A stretch of 64,000 nt of DNA from Urophycis tenuis (taxonomy: Eukaryota; Chordata; Actinopteri; Gadiformes; Phycidae): the NCBI GenBank assembly GCA_036785325.1, contig JAXIVH010000044.1:2263501-2327500 (forward strand), given 5' to 3'. The notes beneath the pieces are model-generated. The model had not been told where the DNA came from. It saw only the letters and a list, made by a program, of their open reading frames with translations, and did not search any database. Below are positions 7,628 through 22,158 of this stretch, in pieces. Numbering within the stretch: position 1 is the first letter of the stretch; every line of letters starts with the position of its first letter. Position numbers and translations under genes: made by a program.

Positions 7628-9696
7628 TGATCCCCTATTCAACTACCGAGTCGTTGGATGAGGTGGGGGGGGGGTCATCGAGATAACTCTAACGAACCCA
7701 ACCCTAACCATAGGCCTAACCTTAGCCCTAACCCTAACTCAACCCTAACACTAACCCTTACCTTGGCCCTAATCTTAACAGTAACCTCAACCCCTAACTT
7801 TAGCCTTAACACTAACCCTAACCCCTACTCTAACTCTAACCCTAACCCCTACTCTAACTCTAACCCTAAGCCTACCCTAACCTCCAACACTAACCCTACC
7901 CTAACTCTAACGCTAACCCTAACTCTAACCTTTGCCCTAACTTTAGCCCTAACCCTAGCCTCAGCCATAACCCTAACCCTAACCTTAGCCCTAACCCTAA
8001 CCTTAACCCTAACCCTAACCTTGGCCCTAACCTTAACCCTAACCTCAAACCTAACCTTAACCCTAACCTCAGCCATTACCCTAACCCTAACCTTAGCCCT
8101 AACCCTAATTTTAGCCCTAACCCTAATCTTAACCATAACCTTAACCCTAACCTTGGCCCTAACACTTAACCTAACCTTATCCATAACACTAACCCTAACC
8201 TCAACCCTAACCTTAACCCCAATCTCAGCCGTAACCCCAACCCTAACCTTATCCCTAACCTTAAACCTAACCCTAACCTCAGCCCTAACCTTAACCCTAA
8301 CCTCAGCCCTCATCTTAACCCTAACCCCTAACCTCTAACCCTAACCCTAACCTTACCCTAACCGTAACGCTAACCCTAACCCTTACTCTAACCTTAGCCC
8401 TAACCTTAGCCCTAACCGTAACCCTAACCTTAACCCTAACCTTAACCCTAAACCGTAACCTTATACCTAACCCTAATCTCAGCCCTAACCTTAACCCTAA
8501 CCGCAACCCCTCCCATTTACTTCAAACCTAACGTTAAGGTTAACTGCTAACTCTACCCCTAAATCTACCCTAACCTTAACCTACACTTGACATATTGGAG
8601 GAAGAAGACAATTACCCAGCATGCATTTCATCCGGAAAACTTTTCACAAAAAAACCCATTACTGAAGTACCTACGGCGAGAATAGACTACCCCAAGAAAT
8701 TGTTTGGTTTGGGTGAGGAAAGTAAGCCATTGAGTCTTCTCTAAGGTCAACTTCCTACACAATCTCTGTAGTCGCGCGGTGTATGGGGCACAGGAATTGT
8801 TATTAACAGGCTGTTCGGCATGGGGTCCTGGAGGGGCCAGGGAGGCAGTGCTTAGTCGTGGCTGGCCTTGGCCTTTCCTACCCTGGGACCGACTGGGAAG
8901 GCACCGCTGGTCGGGGCTGGTCTTGGTCTTTCCTAGGTCTGGACACCCATCGCTGAGGATAGCTGCATTGGGGGACCGTGGAGGCAGTGCTTTGTCACGG
9001 CTGGCCTCGGTCCTTCGTGACCCCAGTTTTCTGCTAGTTCATCTGGACCCAACAGAGGACAAGAACCAAGCTCCGGCCCTGATTGGCCAAACCAGGGCTA
9101 CCTAGCGGTGTTAACAACTGGTTTGTGCTGGTCAGGGGGTAAGTATGTGCCCCCTCCTCTCCATAACCAAAACAATGTATCCTAAAAAGTGTTTTACTTA
9201 CCTTTACTTACCTCGACGTTACCTCAACAAATGATCACTCCTAAAAAAGTTTAAACCCAATACCAATTCCATTTCGGAAACGACACACCTTGAGAATTGA
9301 TCACTCTCGGGGGGGCCTCCCTTGGGTGAGGGTGTATAGTGACAATGGCCAGAAACACCCTATGATCCCAGGGTCCACTACTGATGACGTGTCCTAATAT
9401 TTCGATAGCACGTTTATACTAAAATAGAAATGGAAAAGAAAAGTCTCACTCCAGCTGTGACTCGTCTTTATTCAAATAAGTAAATATACCAATGCATTGG
9501 AAGTACCTTCAATCAAACTAGATTGACCTCCATCTTGGAACAAAGAAAACCTTTGGGAAAAGGAAAAACAAGTCTATATCTCCAAATCAGCGGTTATATC
9601 ACAACAAGACAGATAACCATTTCGTTTTACTTCATTCTTGGTAATATGGGAAAAGAGAGCTGCGGATGACTAGATATTGGCGAGTGCAACTGCCTT
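7628..9696 (+). repeat. Monomer M4, short, class Sb
   Basis: Length is 2069 bp with 10 G. The telomere-like tract is 7697-8582 and the ORF is 8779-9105. It shows the Sb variants ACAGTAACC and CTAACTTTAGCC near 7778-7804. Private changes include AGCCATTACC (about 8072), ATTACTGAAG (about 8659) and TTTGGTTTGGG (about 8703). Confidence 0.95.
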
Positions 9697-12472
9697 TGAT
9701 CCCCTATTCAACTACCGAGTCGTTGGATGAGGTGGGGGGGGGGTCATCGAGATAACTCTAACGAACCTAACCGAGCCAGGGCCATCGAAAGAACGGGCTC
9801 TCTACACAACCCATTTATATTACCTTACCAACTGTTATTCACAAAACGACCACTAGATGGAGGCGATGGACCACCACTGAAGAATCAAAAGAAGGCAACC
9901 AGCCTTTAACACAAAGACTAAAAACTCACTCCAGCTGTGATCCTCTTTATCTAAATAAATAAATAAACAAAAATGAATAAATAAATAGACTAAATAAATA
10001 TACAAATATAAATAAATAAATTAAATATAGATTACCTTACCAACTATTGCAATTACCTATTATTATTATTATTACTTACCTATTAATGCAATTTCCCAAC
10101 CTGGGAACAATAGAGTATTTCTATTTCTATTTCTATAACTCTTCTTCACAAAACGACCACTAGGTGGAGACGACGCACCACCAGCGAGGAATCAAAAGAG
10201 GAGGAACAACCTTGAATACAAAGATTAAAACCCACTCCAGCGGTGAGTCTCTCGATGAATTTATTTACTAAAAAAATATATATTAAATATATATACTCCT
10301 CCCATCTCTTCTCCCCTGTCTTCCCTCATGGAAATGAGGGAGTTGGGGGAGATAGAGCGTACTAGCCCGATCCGGCGGGGGTGAGTTCAGTCCGTACAGA
10401 CTGTCTCACCTTGACTCTACCTTCCTCAATCTCTAGCTCTAACTCTAACCCTAGGGATAACCTCAACCCCAACCCTAACCATAGGCCTAACCTTAGCCCT
10501 AACCCTAACCCAACCCTAACACTAACCCTTACCTTGGCCCTAATCTTAACACTAACCTCAACCCCTAACCTTAGCCTTAACACTAACCCTAACCCCTACT
10601 CTAACTCTAACCCTAACCCCTACTCTAACTCTAACCCTAAGCCTACCCTAACCTCCAACACTAACCCTACCCTAACTCTAACGCTAACCCTACTCTAACC
10701 TTTGCCCTAACTTTAGCCCTAACCCTAGCCTCAGCCATAACCCTAACCCTAACCTTAGCCCTAACCCTAACCTTAACCCTAACCCTAACCTTGGCCCTAA
10801 CCTTAACACTAACCTCAAACCTAACCTTAACCCTAACCTCAGCCATAACCCTAACCCTAACCTTAGCCCTAACCCTAATTCTAGCCCTAACCCTAATCTT
10901 AACCATAACCTTAACCCTAACCTTGGCCCTAACACTTAACCTAACCTTATCCATAACACTAACCCTAACCTCAACCCTAACCTTAACCCCAATCTCAGCC
11001 GTAACCCCAACCCTAACCTTATCCCTAACCTTAAACCTAACCCTAACCTCAGCCCTAACCTTAACCCTAACCTCAGCCCTCATCTTAACCCTAACCCCTA
11101 ACCCCTAACCTCTAACCCTAACCCTAACCTTACCCTAACCGTAACGCTAACCCTAACCCTTACTCTAACCTTAGCCCTAACCTTAGCCCTAACCGTAACC
11201 CTAACCTTAACCCTAACCTTAACCCTAAACCGTAACCTTATACCTAACCCTAACCTCAGCCCTAACCTTAACCCTAACCGCAACCCCTCCCATTTACTTC
11301 AAACCTAACGTTAAGGTTAACTGCTAACTCTACCCCTAAATCTACCCTAACCTTAACCTACACTTGACATATTGGAGGAAGAAGACAATTACCCAGCATG
11401 CATTTCATCCGGAAAACTTTTCACAAAAAAACCCATTACCGAAGTACCTACGGCGAGAATAGACTACCCCAAGAAATTGTTGTTTTGGGTGAGGAAAGTA
11501 AGCCATTGAGTCTTCTCTAAGGTCAACTTCCTACACAATCTCTGTAGTCGCGCGGTGTATGGGGCACAGGAATTGTTATTAACAGGCTGTTCGGCATGGG
11601 GTCCTGGAGGGGCCAGGGAGGCAGTGCTTAGTCGCGGCTGGCCTTGGCCTTTCCTACCCTGGGACCGACTGGGAAGGCACCGCTGGTCGGGGCTGGTCTT
11701 GGTCTTTCCTAGGTCTGGACACCCATCGCTGAGGATAGCTGCATTGGGGGACCGTGGAGGCAGTGCTTTGTCACGGCTGGCCTCGGTCCTTCGTGACCCC
11801 AGTTTTCTGCTAGTTCATCTGGACCCAACAGAGGACAAGAACCAAGCTCCGGCCCTGATTGGCCAAACCAGGGCTACCTAGCGGTGTTAACAACTGGTTT
11901 GTGCTGGTCAGGGGGTAAGTATGTGCCCCCTCCTCTCCATAACCAAAACAATGTATCCTAAAAAGTGTTTTACTTACCTTTACTTACCTCGACGTTACCT
12001 CAACAAATGATCACTCCTAAAAAAGTTTAAACCCAATACCAATTCCATTTCGGAAACGACACACCTTGAGAATTGATCACTCTCGGGGGGGCCTCCCTTG
12101 GGTGAGGGTGTATAGTGACAATGGCCAGAAACACCCTATGATCCCAGGGTCCACTACTGATGACGTGTCCTAATATTTCGATAGCACGTTTATACTAAAA
12201 TAGAAATGGAAAAGAAAAGTCTCACTCCAGCTGTGACTCGTCTTTATTCAAATAAGTAAATATACCAATGCATTGGAAGTACCTTCAATCAAACTAGATT
12301 GACCTCCATCTTGGAACAAAGAAAACCTTTGGGAAAAGGAAAAACAAGTCTATATCTCCAAATCAGCGGTTATATCACAACAAGACAGATAACCATTTCG
12401 TTTTACTTCATTCTTGGTAATATGGGAAAAGAGAGCTGCGGATGACTAGATATTGGCGAGTGCAACTGCCTT
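9697..12472 (+). repeat. Monomer M5, long, class La
   Basis: Length is 2776 bp with 10 G. The L module is 9768-10469, with CTCF-like motifs at 9847-9865 and 10154-10172 and hairpins at 10306-10357 and 10380-10410. The telomere-like tract is 10437-11358 and the ORF is 11555-11881. The class marker is GATGAATTTA near 10255; the 1-bp tract deletion CTAACCCTACTC is near 10684. Confidence 0.95.
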
Positions 12473-15248
12473 TGATCCCCTATTCAACTACCGAGTCGTT
12501 GGATGAGGTGGGGGGGGGGTCATCGAGATAACTCTAACGAACCTAACCGAGCCAGGGCCATCGAAAGAACGGGCTCTCTACACAACCCATTTATATTACC
12601 TTACCAACTGTTATTCACAAAACGACCACTAGATGGAGGCGATGGACCACCACTGAAGAATCAAAAGAAGGCAACCAGCCTTTAACACAAAGACTAAAAA
12701 CTCACTCCAGCTGTGATCCTCTTTATCTAAATAAATAAATAAACAAAAATGAATAAATAAATAGACTAAATAAATATACAAATATAAATAAATAAATTAA
12801 ATATAGATTACCTTACCAACTATTGCAATTACCTATTATTATTATTATTACTTACCTATTAATGCAATTTCCCAACCTGGGAACAATAGAGTATTTCTAT
12901 TTCTATTTCTATAACTCTTCTTCACAAAACGACCACTAGGTGGAGACGACGCACCACCAGCGAGGAATCAAAAGAGGAGGAACAACCTTGAATACAAAGA
13001 TTAAAACCCACTCCAGCGGTGAGTCTCTCGATGAATTTATTTACTAAAAAAATATATATTAAATATATATACTCCTCCCATCTCTTCTCCCCTGTCTTCC
13101 CTCATGGAAATGAGGGAGTTGGGGGAGATAGAGCGTACTAGCCCGATCCGGCGGGGGTGAGTTCAGTCCGTACAGACTGTCTCACCTTGACTCTACCTTC
13201 CTCAATCTCTAGCTCTAACTCTAACCCTAGGGATAACCTCAACCCCAACCCTAACCATAGGCCTAACCTTAGCCCTAACCCTAACCCAACCCTAACACTA
13301 ACCCTTACCTTGGCCCTAATCTTAACACTAACCTCAACCCCTAACCTTAGCCTTAACACTAACCCTAACCCCTACTCTAACTCTAACCCTAACCCCTACT
13401 CTAACTCTAACCCTAAGCCTACCCTAACCTCCAACACTAACCCTACCCTAACTCTAACGCTAACCCTACTCTAACCTTTGCCCTAACTTTAGCCCTAACC
13501 CTAGCCTCAGCCATAACCCTAACCCTAACCTTAGCCCTAACCCTAACCTTAACCCTAACCCTAACCTTGGCCCTAACCTTAACACTAACCTCAAACCTAA
13601 CCTTAACCCTAACCTCAGCCATAACCCTAACCCTAACCTTAGCCCTAACCCTAATTCTAGCCCTAACCCTAATCTTAACCATAACCTTAACCCTAACCTT
13701 GGCCCTAACACTTAACCTAACCTTATCCATAACACTAACCCTAACCTCAACCCTAACCTTAACCCCAATCTCAGCCGTAACCCCAACCCTAACCTTATCC
13801 CTAACCTTAAACCTAACCCTAACCTCAGCCCTAACCTTAACCCTAACCTCAGCCCTCATCTTAACCCTAACCCCTAACCCCTAACCTCTAACCCTAACCC
13901 TAACCTTACCCTAACCGTAACGCTAACCCTAACCCTTACTCTAACCTTAGCCCTAACCTTAGCCCTAACCGTAACCCTAACCTTAACCCTAACCTTAACC
14001 CTAAACCGTAACCTTATACCTAACCCTAACCTCAGCCCTAACCTTAACCCTAACCGCAACCCCTCCCATTTACTTCAAACCTAACGTTAAGGTTAACTGC
14101 TAACTCTACCCCTAAATCTACCCTAACCTTAACCTACACTTGACATATTGGAGGAAGAAGACAATTACCCAGCATGCATTTCATCCGGAAAACTTTTCAC
14201 AAAAAAACCCATTACCGAAGTACCTACGGCGAGAATAGACTACCCCAAGAAATTGTTGTTTTGGGTGAGGAAAGTAAGCCATTGAGTCTTCTCTAAGGTC
14301 AACTTCCTACACAATCTCTGTAGTCGCGCGGTGTATGGGGCACAGGAATTGTTATTAACAGGCTGTTCGGCATGGGGTCCTGGAGGGGCCAGGGAGGCAG
14401 TGCTTAGTCGCGGCTGGCCTTGGCCTTTCCTACCCTGGGACCGACTGGGAAGGCACCGCTGGTCGGGGCTGGTCTTGGTCTTTCCTAGGTCTGGACACCC
14501 ATCGCTGAGGATAGCTGCATTGGGGGACCGTGGAGGCAGTGCTTTGTCACGGCTGGCCTCGGTCCTTCGTGACCCCAGTTTTCTGCTAGTTCATCTGGAC
14601 CCAACAGAGGACAAGAACCAAGCTCCGGCCCTGATTGGCCAAACCAGGGCTACCTAGCGGTGTTAACAACTGGTTTGTGCTGGTCAGGGGGTAAGTATGT
14701 GCCCCCTCCTCTCCATAACCAAAACAATGTATCCTAAAAAGTGTTTTACTTACCTTTACTTACCTCGACGTTACCTCAACAAATGATCACTCCTAAAAAA
14801 GTTTAAACCCAATACCAATTCCATTTCGGAAACGACACACCTTGAGAATTGATCACTCTCGGGGGGGCCTCCCTTGGGTGAGGGTGTATAGTGACAATGG
14901 CCAGAAACACCCTATGATCCCAGGGTCCACTACTGATGACGTGTCCTAATATTTCGATAGCACGTTTATACTAAAATAGAAATGGAAAAGAAAAGTCTCA
15001 CTCCAGCTGTGACTCGTCTTTATTCAAATAAGTAAATATACCAATGCATTGGAAGTACCTTCAATCAAACTAGATTGACCTCCATCTTGGAACAAAGAAA
15101 ACCTTTGGGAAAAGGAAAAACAAGTCTATATCTCCAAATCAGCGGTTATATCACAACAAGACAGATAACCATTTCGTTTTACTTCATTCTTGGTAATATG
15201 GGAAAAGAGAGCTGCGGATGACTAGATATTGGCGAGTGCAACTGCCTT
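12473..15248 (+). repeat. Monomer M6, long, class La
   Basis: Length is 2776 bp with 10 G; it is almost a direct copy of its neighbour M5. The L module is 12544-13245, with CTCF-like motifs at 12623-12641 and 12930-12948 and hairpins at 13082-13133 and 13156-13186. The tract is 13213-14134 and the ORF is 14331-14657. It shares GATGAATTTA (near 13031) with M5. Confidence 0.95.
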
Positions 15249-17315
15249 TGATCCCCTATTCAACTACCGAGTCGTTGGATGAGGTGGGGGGGGTCATCGA
15301 GATAACTCTAACGAACCCAACCCTAACCATAGGCCTAACCTTAGCCCTAACCCTAACTCAACCCTAACACTAACCCTTACCTTGGCCCTAATCTTAACAC
15401 TAACCTCAACCCCTAACCTTAGCCTTAACACTAACCCTAACCCCTACTCTAACTCTAACCCTAACCCCTACTCTAACTCTAACCCTAAGCCTACCCTAAC
15501 CTCCAACACTAACCCTACCCTAACTCTAACGCTAACCCTAACTCTAACCTTTGCCCTAACTTTAGCCCTAACCCTAGCCTCAGCCATAACCCTAACCCTA
15601 ACCTTAGCCCTAACCCTAACCTTAACCCTATCCCTAACCTTGGCCCTAACCTTAACACTAACCTCAAACCTAACCTTAACCCTAACCTCAGCCATAACCC
15701 TAACCCTAACCTTAGCCCTAACCCTAATTCTAGCCCTAACCCTAATCTTAACCATAACCTTAACCCTAACCTTGGCCCTAACACTTAACCTAACCTTATC
15801 CATAACACTAACCCTAACCTCAACCCTAACCTTAACCCCAATCTCAGCCGTAACCCCAACCCTAACCTTATCCCTAACCTTAAACCTAGCCCTAACCTCA
15901 GCCCTAACCTTAACCCTAACCTCAGCCCTCATCTTAACCCTAACCCCTAACCCCTAACCTCTAACCCTAACCTTACCCTAACCGTAACGCTAACCCTAAC
16001 CCTTACTCTAACCTTAGCCCTAACCTTAGCCCTAACCGTAACCCTAACCTTAACCCTAACCTTAACCCTAAACCGTAACCTTATACCTAACCCTAACCTC
16101 AGCCCTAACCTTAACCCTAACCGCAACCCCTCCCATTTACTTCAAACCTAACGTTAAGGTTAACTGCTAACTCTACCCCTAAATCTACCCTAACCTTAAC
16201 CTACACTTGACATATTGGAGGAAGAAGACAATTACCCAGCATGCATTTCATCCGGAAAACTTTTCACAAAAAAACCCATTACCGAAGTACCTACGGCGAG
16301 AATAGACTACCCCAAGAAATTGTTGTTTTGGGTGAGGAAAGTAAGCCATTGAGTCTTCTCTAAGGTCAACTTCCTACACAATCTCTGTAGTCGCGCGGTG
16401 TATGGGGCACAGGAATTGTTATTAACAGGCTGTTCGGCATGGGGTCCTGGAGGGGCCAGGGAGGCAGTGCTTAGTCGCGGCTGGCCTTGGCCTTTCCTAC
16501 CCTGGGACCGACTGGGAAGGCACCGCTGGTCGGGGCTGGTCTTGGTCTTTCCTAGGTCTGGACACCCATCGCTGAGGATAGCTGCATTGGGGGACCGTGG
16601 AGGCAGTGCTTTGTCACGGCTGGCCTCGGTCCTTCGTGACCCCAGTTTTCTGCTAGTTCATCTGGACCCAACAGAGGACAAGAACCAAGCTCCGGCCCTG
16701 ATTGGCCAAACCAGGGCTACCTAGCGGTGTTAACAACTGGTTTGTGCTGGTCAGGGGGTAAGTATGTGCCCCCTCCTCTCCATAACCAAAACAATGTATC
16801 CTAAAAAGTGTTTTACTTACCTTTACTTACCTCGACGTTACCTCAACAAATGATCACTCCTAAAAAAGTTTAAACCCAATACCAATTCCATTTCGGAAAC
16901 GACACACCTTGAGAATTGATCACTCTCGGGGGGGCCTCCCTTGGGTGAGGGTGTATAGTGACAATGGCCAGAAACACCCTATGATCCCAGGGTCCACTAC
17001 TGATGACGTGTCCTAATATTTCGATAGCACGTTTATACTAAAATAGAAATGGAAAAGAAAAGTCTCACTCCAGCTGTGACTCGTCTTTATTCAAATAAGT
17101 AAATATACCAATGCATTGGAAGTACCTTCAATCAAACTAGATTGACCTCCATCTTGGAACAAAGAAAACCTTTGGGAAAAGGAAAAACAAGTCTATATCT
17201 CCAAATCAGCGGTTATATCACAACAAGACAGATAACCATTTCGTTTTACTTCATTCTTGGTAATATGGGAAAAGAGAGCTGCGGATGACTAGATATTGGC
17301 GAGTGCAACTGCCTT
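15249..17315 (+). repeat. Monomer M7, short, class Sa
   Basis: Length is 2067 bp with 8 G. The tract is 15316-16201 and the ORF is 16398-16724. The variant CCCTATCCCTAACC near 15627 is shared with the later Sa copies M16, M23 and M27 but not with M3. Confidence 0.95.
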
Positions 17316-19383
17316 TGATCCCCTATTCAACTACCGAGTCGTTGGATGAGGTGGGGGGGGGGTCATCGAGATAACTCTAACGAACCCAACCCTAACCATA
17401 GGCCTAACCTTAGCCCTAACCCTAACTCAACCCTAACACTAACCCTTACCTTGGCCCTAATCTTAACAGTAACCTCAACCCCTAACTTTAGCCTTAACAC
17501 TAACCCTAACCCCTACTCTAACTCTAACCCTAACCCCTACTCTAACTCTAACCCTAAGCCTACCCTAACCTCCAACACTAACCCTACCCTAACTCTAACG
17601 CTAACCCTAACTCTAACCTTTGCCCTAACTTTAGCCCTAACCCTAGCCTCAGCCATAACCCTAACCCTAACCTTAGCCCTAACCCTAACCTTAACCCTAA
17701 CCCTAACCTTGGCCCTAACCTTAACCCTAACCTCAAACCTAACCTTAACCCTAACCTCAGCCATAACCCTAACCCTAACCTTAGCCCTAACCCTAATTTT
17801 AGCCCTAACCCTAATCTTAACCATAACCTTAACCCTAACCTTGGCCCTAACACTTAACCTAACCTTATCCATAACACTAACCCTAACCTCAACCCTAACC
17901 TTAACCCCAATCTCAGCCGTAACCCCAACCCTAACCTTATCCCTAACCTTAAACCTAACCCTAACCTCAGCCCTAACCTTAACCCTAACCTCAGCCCTCA
18001 TCTTAACCCTAACCCCTAACCTCTAACCCTAACCCTAACCTTACCCTAACCGTAACGCTAACCCTAACCCTTACTCTAACCTTAGCCCTAACCTTAGCCC
18101 TAACCGTAACCCTAACCTTAACCCTAACCTTAACCCTAAACCGTAACCTTATACCTAACCCTAACCTCAGCCCTAACCTTAACCCTAACCGCAACCCCTC
18201 CCATTTACTTCAAACCTAACGTTAAGGTTAACTGCTAACTCTACCCCTAAATCTACCCTAACCTTAACCTACACTTGACATATTGGAGGAAGAAGACAAT
18301 TACCCAGCATGCATTTCATCCGGAAAACTTTTCACAAAAAAACCCATTACCGAAGTACCTACGGCGAGAATAGACTACCCCAAGAAATTGTTGTTTTGGG
18401 TGAGGAAAGTAAGCCATTGAGTCTTCTCTAAGGTCAACTTCCTACACAATCTCTGTAGTCGCGCGGTGTATGGGGCACAGGAATTGTTATTAACAGGCTG
18501 TTCGGCATGGGGTCCTGGAGGGGCCAGGGAGGCAGTGCTTAGTCGCGGCTGGCCTTGGCCTTTCCTACCCTGGGACCGACTGGGAAGGCACCGCTGGTCG
18601 GGGCTGGTCTTGGTCTTTCCTAGGTCTGGACACCCATCGCTGAGGATAGCTGCATTGGGGGACCGTGGAGGCAGTGCTTTGTCACGGCTGGCCTCGGTCC
18701 TTCGTGACCCCAGTTTTCTGCTAGTTCATCTGGACCCAACAGAGGACAAGAACCAAGCTCCGGCCCTGATTGGCCAAACCAGGGCTACCTAGCGGTGTTA
18801 ACAACTGGTTTGTGCTGGTCAGGGGGTAAGTATGTGCCCCCTCCTCTCCATAACCAAAACAATGTATCCTAAAAAGTGTTTTACTTACCTTTACTTACCT
18901 CGACGTTACCTCAACAAATGATCACTCCTAAAAAAGTTTAAACCCAATACCAATTCCATTTCGGAAACGACACACCTTGAGAATTGATCACTCTCGGGGG
19001 GGCCTCCCTTGGGTGAGGGTGTATAGTGACAATGGCCAGAAACACCCTATGATCCCAGGGTCCACTACTGATGACGTGTCCTAATATTTCGATAGCACGT
19101 TTATACTAAAATAGAAATGGAAAAGAAAAGTCTCACTCCAGCTGTGACTCGTCTTTATTCAAATAAGTAAATATACCAATGCATTGGAAGTACCTTCAAT
19201 CAAACTAGATTGACCTTCATCTTGGAACAAAGAAAACCTTTGGGAAAAGGAAAAACAAGTCTATATCTCCAAATCAGCGGTTATATCACAACAAGACAGA
19301 TAACCATTTCGTTTTACTTCATTCTTGGTAATATGGGAAAAGAGAGCTGCGGATGACTAGATATTGGCGAGTGCAACTGCCTT
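17316..19383 (+). repeat. Monomer M8, short, class Sb
   Basis: Length is 2068 bp with 10 G. The tract is 17385-18269 and the ORF is 18466-18792. It has the Sb marker ACAGTAACC near 17466 and one CCCCTAA unit fewer at the tract end than Sa. Confidence 0.95.
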
Positions 19384-22158
19384 TGATCCCCTATTCAACT
19401 ACCGAGTCGTTGGATGAGGTGGGGGGGGGTCATCGAGATAACTCTAACGAACCTAACCGAGCCAGGGCCATGGAAAGAACGGGCTCTCTACACAACCCAT
19501 TTATATTACCTTACCAACTGTTATTCACAAAACGACCACTAGATGGAGGCGATGGACCACCACTGAAGAATCAAAAGAAGGCAACCAGCCTTTAACACAA
19601 AGACTAAAAACTCACTCCAGCTGTGATCCTCTTTATCTAAATAAATAAATAAACAAAAATGAATAAATAAATAGACTAAATAAATATACAAATATAAATA
19701 AATAAATTAAATATAGATTACCTTACCAACTATTGCAATTACCTATTATTATTATTATTACTTACCTATTAATGCAATTTCCCAACCTGGGAACAATAGA
19801 GTATTTCTATTTCTATTTCTATAACTCTTCTTCACAAAACGACCACTAGGTGGAGACGACGCACCACCAGCGAGGAATCAAAAGAGGAGGAACAACCTTG
19901 AATACAAAGATTAAAACCCACTCCAGCGGTGAGTCTCTCGATGTATTTATTTACTAAAAAAATATATATTAAATATATATACTCCTCCCATCTCTTCTCC
20001 CCTGTCTTCCCTCATGGAAATGAGGGAGTTGGGGGAGATAGAGTGTACTAGCCCGATCCGGCGGGGGTGAGTTCAGTCCGTACAGACTGTCTCACCTTGA
20101 CTCTACCTTCCTCAATCTCTAGCTCTAACTCTAACCCTAGGGATAACCTCAACCCCAACCCTAACCATAGGCCTAACCTTAGCCCTAACCCTAACTCAAC
20201 CCTAACACTAACCCTTACCTTGGCCCTAATCTTAACACTAACCTCAACCCCTAACCTTAGCCTTAACACTAACCCTAACCCCTACTCTAACTCTAACCCT
20301 AACCCCTACTCTAACTCTAACCCTAAGCCTACCCTAACCTCCAACACTAACCCTACCCTAACTCTAACGCTAACCCTACTCTAACCTTTGCCCTAACTTT
20401 AGCCCTAACCCTAGCCTCAGCCATAACCCTAACCCTAACCTTAGCCCTAACCCTAACCTTAACCCTAACCCTAACCTTGGCCCTAACCTTAACACTAACC
20501 TCAAACCTAACCTTAACCCTAACCTCAGCCATAACCCTAACCCTAACCTTAGCCCTAACCCTAATTCTAGCCCTAACCCTAATCTTAACCATAACCTTAA
20601 CCCTAACCTTGGCCCTAACACTTAACCTAACCTTATCCATAACACTAACCCTAACCTCAACCCTAACCTTAACCCCAATCTCAGCCGTAACCCCAACCCT
20701 AACCTTATCCCTAACCTTAAACCTAACCCTAACCTCAGCCCTAACCTTAACCCTAACCTCAGCCCTCATCTTAACCCTAACCCCTAACCCCTAACCTCTA
20801 ACCCTAACCCTAACCTTACCCTAACCGTAACGCTAACCCTAACCCTTACTCTAACCTTAGCCCTAACCTTAGCCCTAACCGTAACCCTAACCTTAACCCT
20901 AACCTTAACCCTAAACCGTAACCTTATACCTAACCCTAACCTCAGCCCTAACCTTAACCCTAACCGCAACCCCTCCCATTTACTTCAAACCTAACGTTAA
21001 GGTTAACTGCTAACTCTACCCCTAAATCTACCCTAACCTTAACCTACACTTGACATATTGGAGGAAGAAGACAATTACCCAGCATGCATTTCATCCGGAA
21101 AACTTTTCACAAAAAAACCCATTACCGAAGTACCTACGGCGAGAATAGACTACCCCAAGAAATTGTTGTTTTGGGTGAGGAAAGTAAGCCATTGAGTCTT
21201 CTCTAAGGTCAACTTCCTACACAATCTCTGTAGTCGCGCGGTGTATGGGGCACAGGAATTGTTATTAACAGGCTGTTCGGCATGGGGTCCTGGAGGGGCC
21301 AGGGAGGCAGTGCTTAGTCGCGGCTGGCCTTGGCCTTTCCTACCCTGGGACCGACTGGGAAGGCACCGCTGGTCGGGGCTGGTCTTGGTCTTTCCTAGGT
21401 CTGGACACCCATCGCTGAGGATAGCTGCATTGGGGGACCGTGGAGGCAGTGCTTTGTCACGGCTGGCCTCGGTCCTTCGTGACCCCAGTTTTCTGCTAGT
21501 TCATCTGGACCCAACAGAGGACAAGAACCAAGCTCCGGCCCTGATTGGCCAAACCAGGGCTACCTAGCGGTGTTAACAACTGGTTTGTGCTGGTCAGGGG
21601 GTAAGTATGTGCCCCCTCCTCTCCATAACCAAAACAATGTATCCTAAAAAGTGTTTTACTTACCTTTACTTACCTCGACGTTACCTCAACAAATGATCAC
21701 TCCTAAAAAAGTTTAAACCCAATACCAATTCCATTTCGGAAACGACACACCTTGAGAATTGATCACTCTCGGGGGGGCCTCCCTTGGGTGAGGGTGTATA
21801 GTGACAATGGCCAGAAACACCCTATGATCCCAGGGTCCACTACTGATGACGTGTCCTAATATTTCGATAGCACGTTTATACTAAAATAGAAATGGAAAAG
21901 AAAAGTCTCACTCCAGCTGTGACTCGTCTTTATTCAAATAAGTAAATATACCAATGCATTGGAAGTACCTTCAATCAAACTAGATTGACCTCCATCTTGG
22001 AACAAAGAAAACCTTTGGGAAAAGGAAAAACAAGTCTATATCTCCAAATCAGCGGTTATATCACAACAAGACAGATAACCATTTCGTTTTACTTCATTCT
22101 TGGTAATATGGGAAAAGAGAGCTGCGGATGACTAGATATTGGCGAGTGCAACTGCCTT
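19384..22158 (+). repeat. Monomer M9, long, class Lc
   Basis: Length is 2775 bp with 9 G and GCCATGG in the L module. The L module is 19454-20155, with CTCF-like motifs at 19533-19551 and 19840-19858 and hairpins at 19992-20043 and 20066-20096. The tract is 20123-21044, with the 1-bp deletion near 20375. The ORF is 21241-21567. Confidence 0.95.

Noticed and set aside
19353..19595. 80-codon frame spanning leader and L module in Lc monomers
   Set aside because: It is open only where the leader has 9 G; other run lengths shift the frame. This length dependence argues against a gene.
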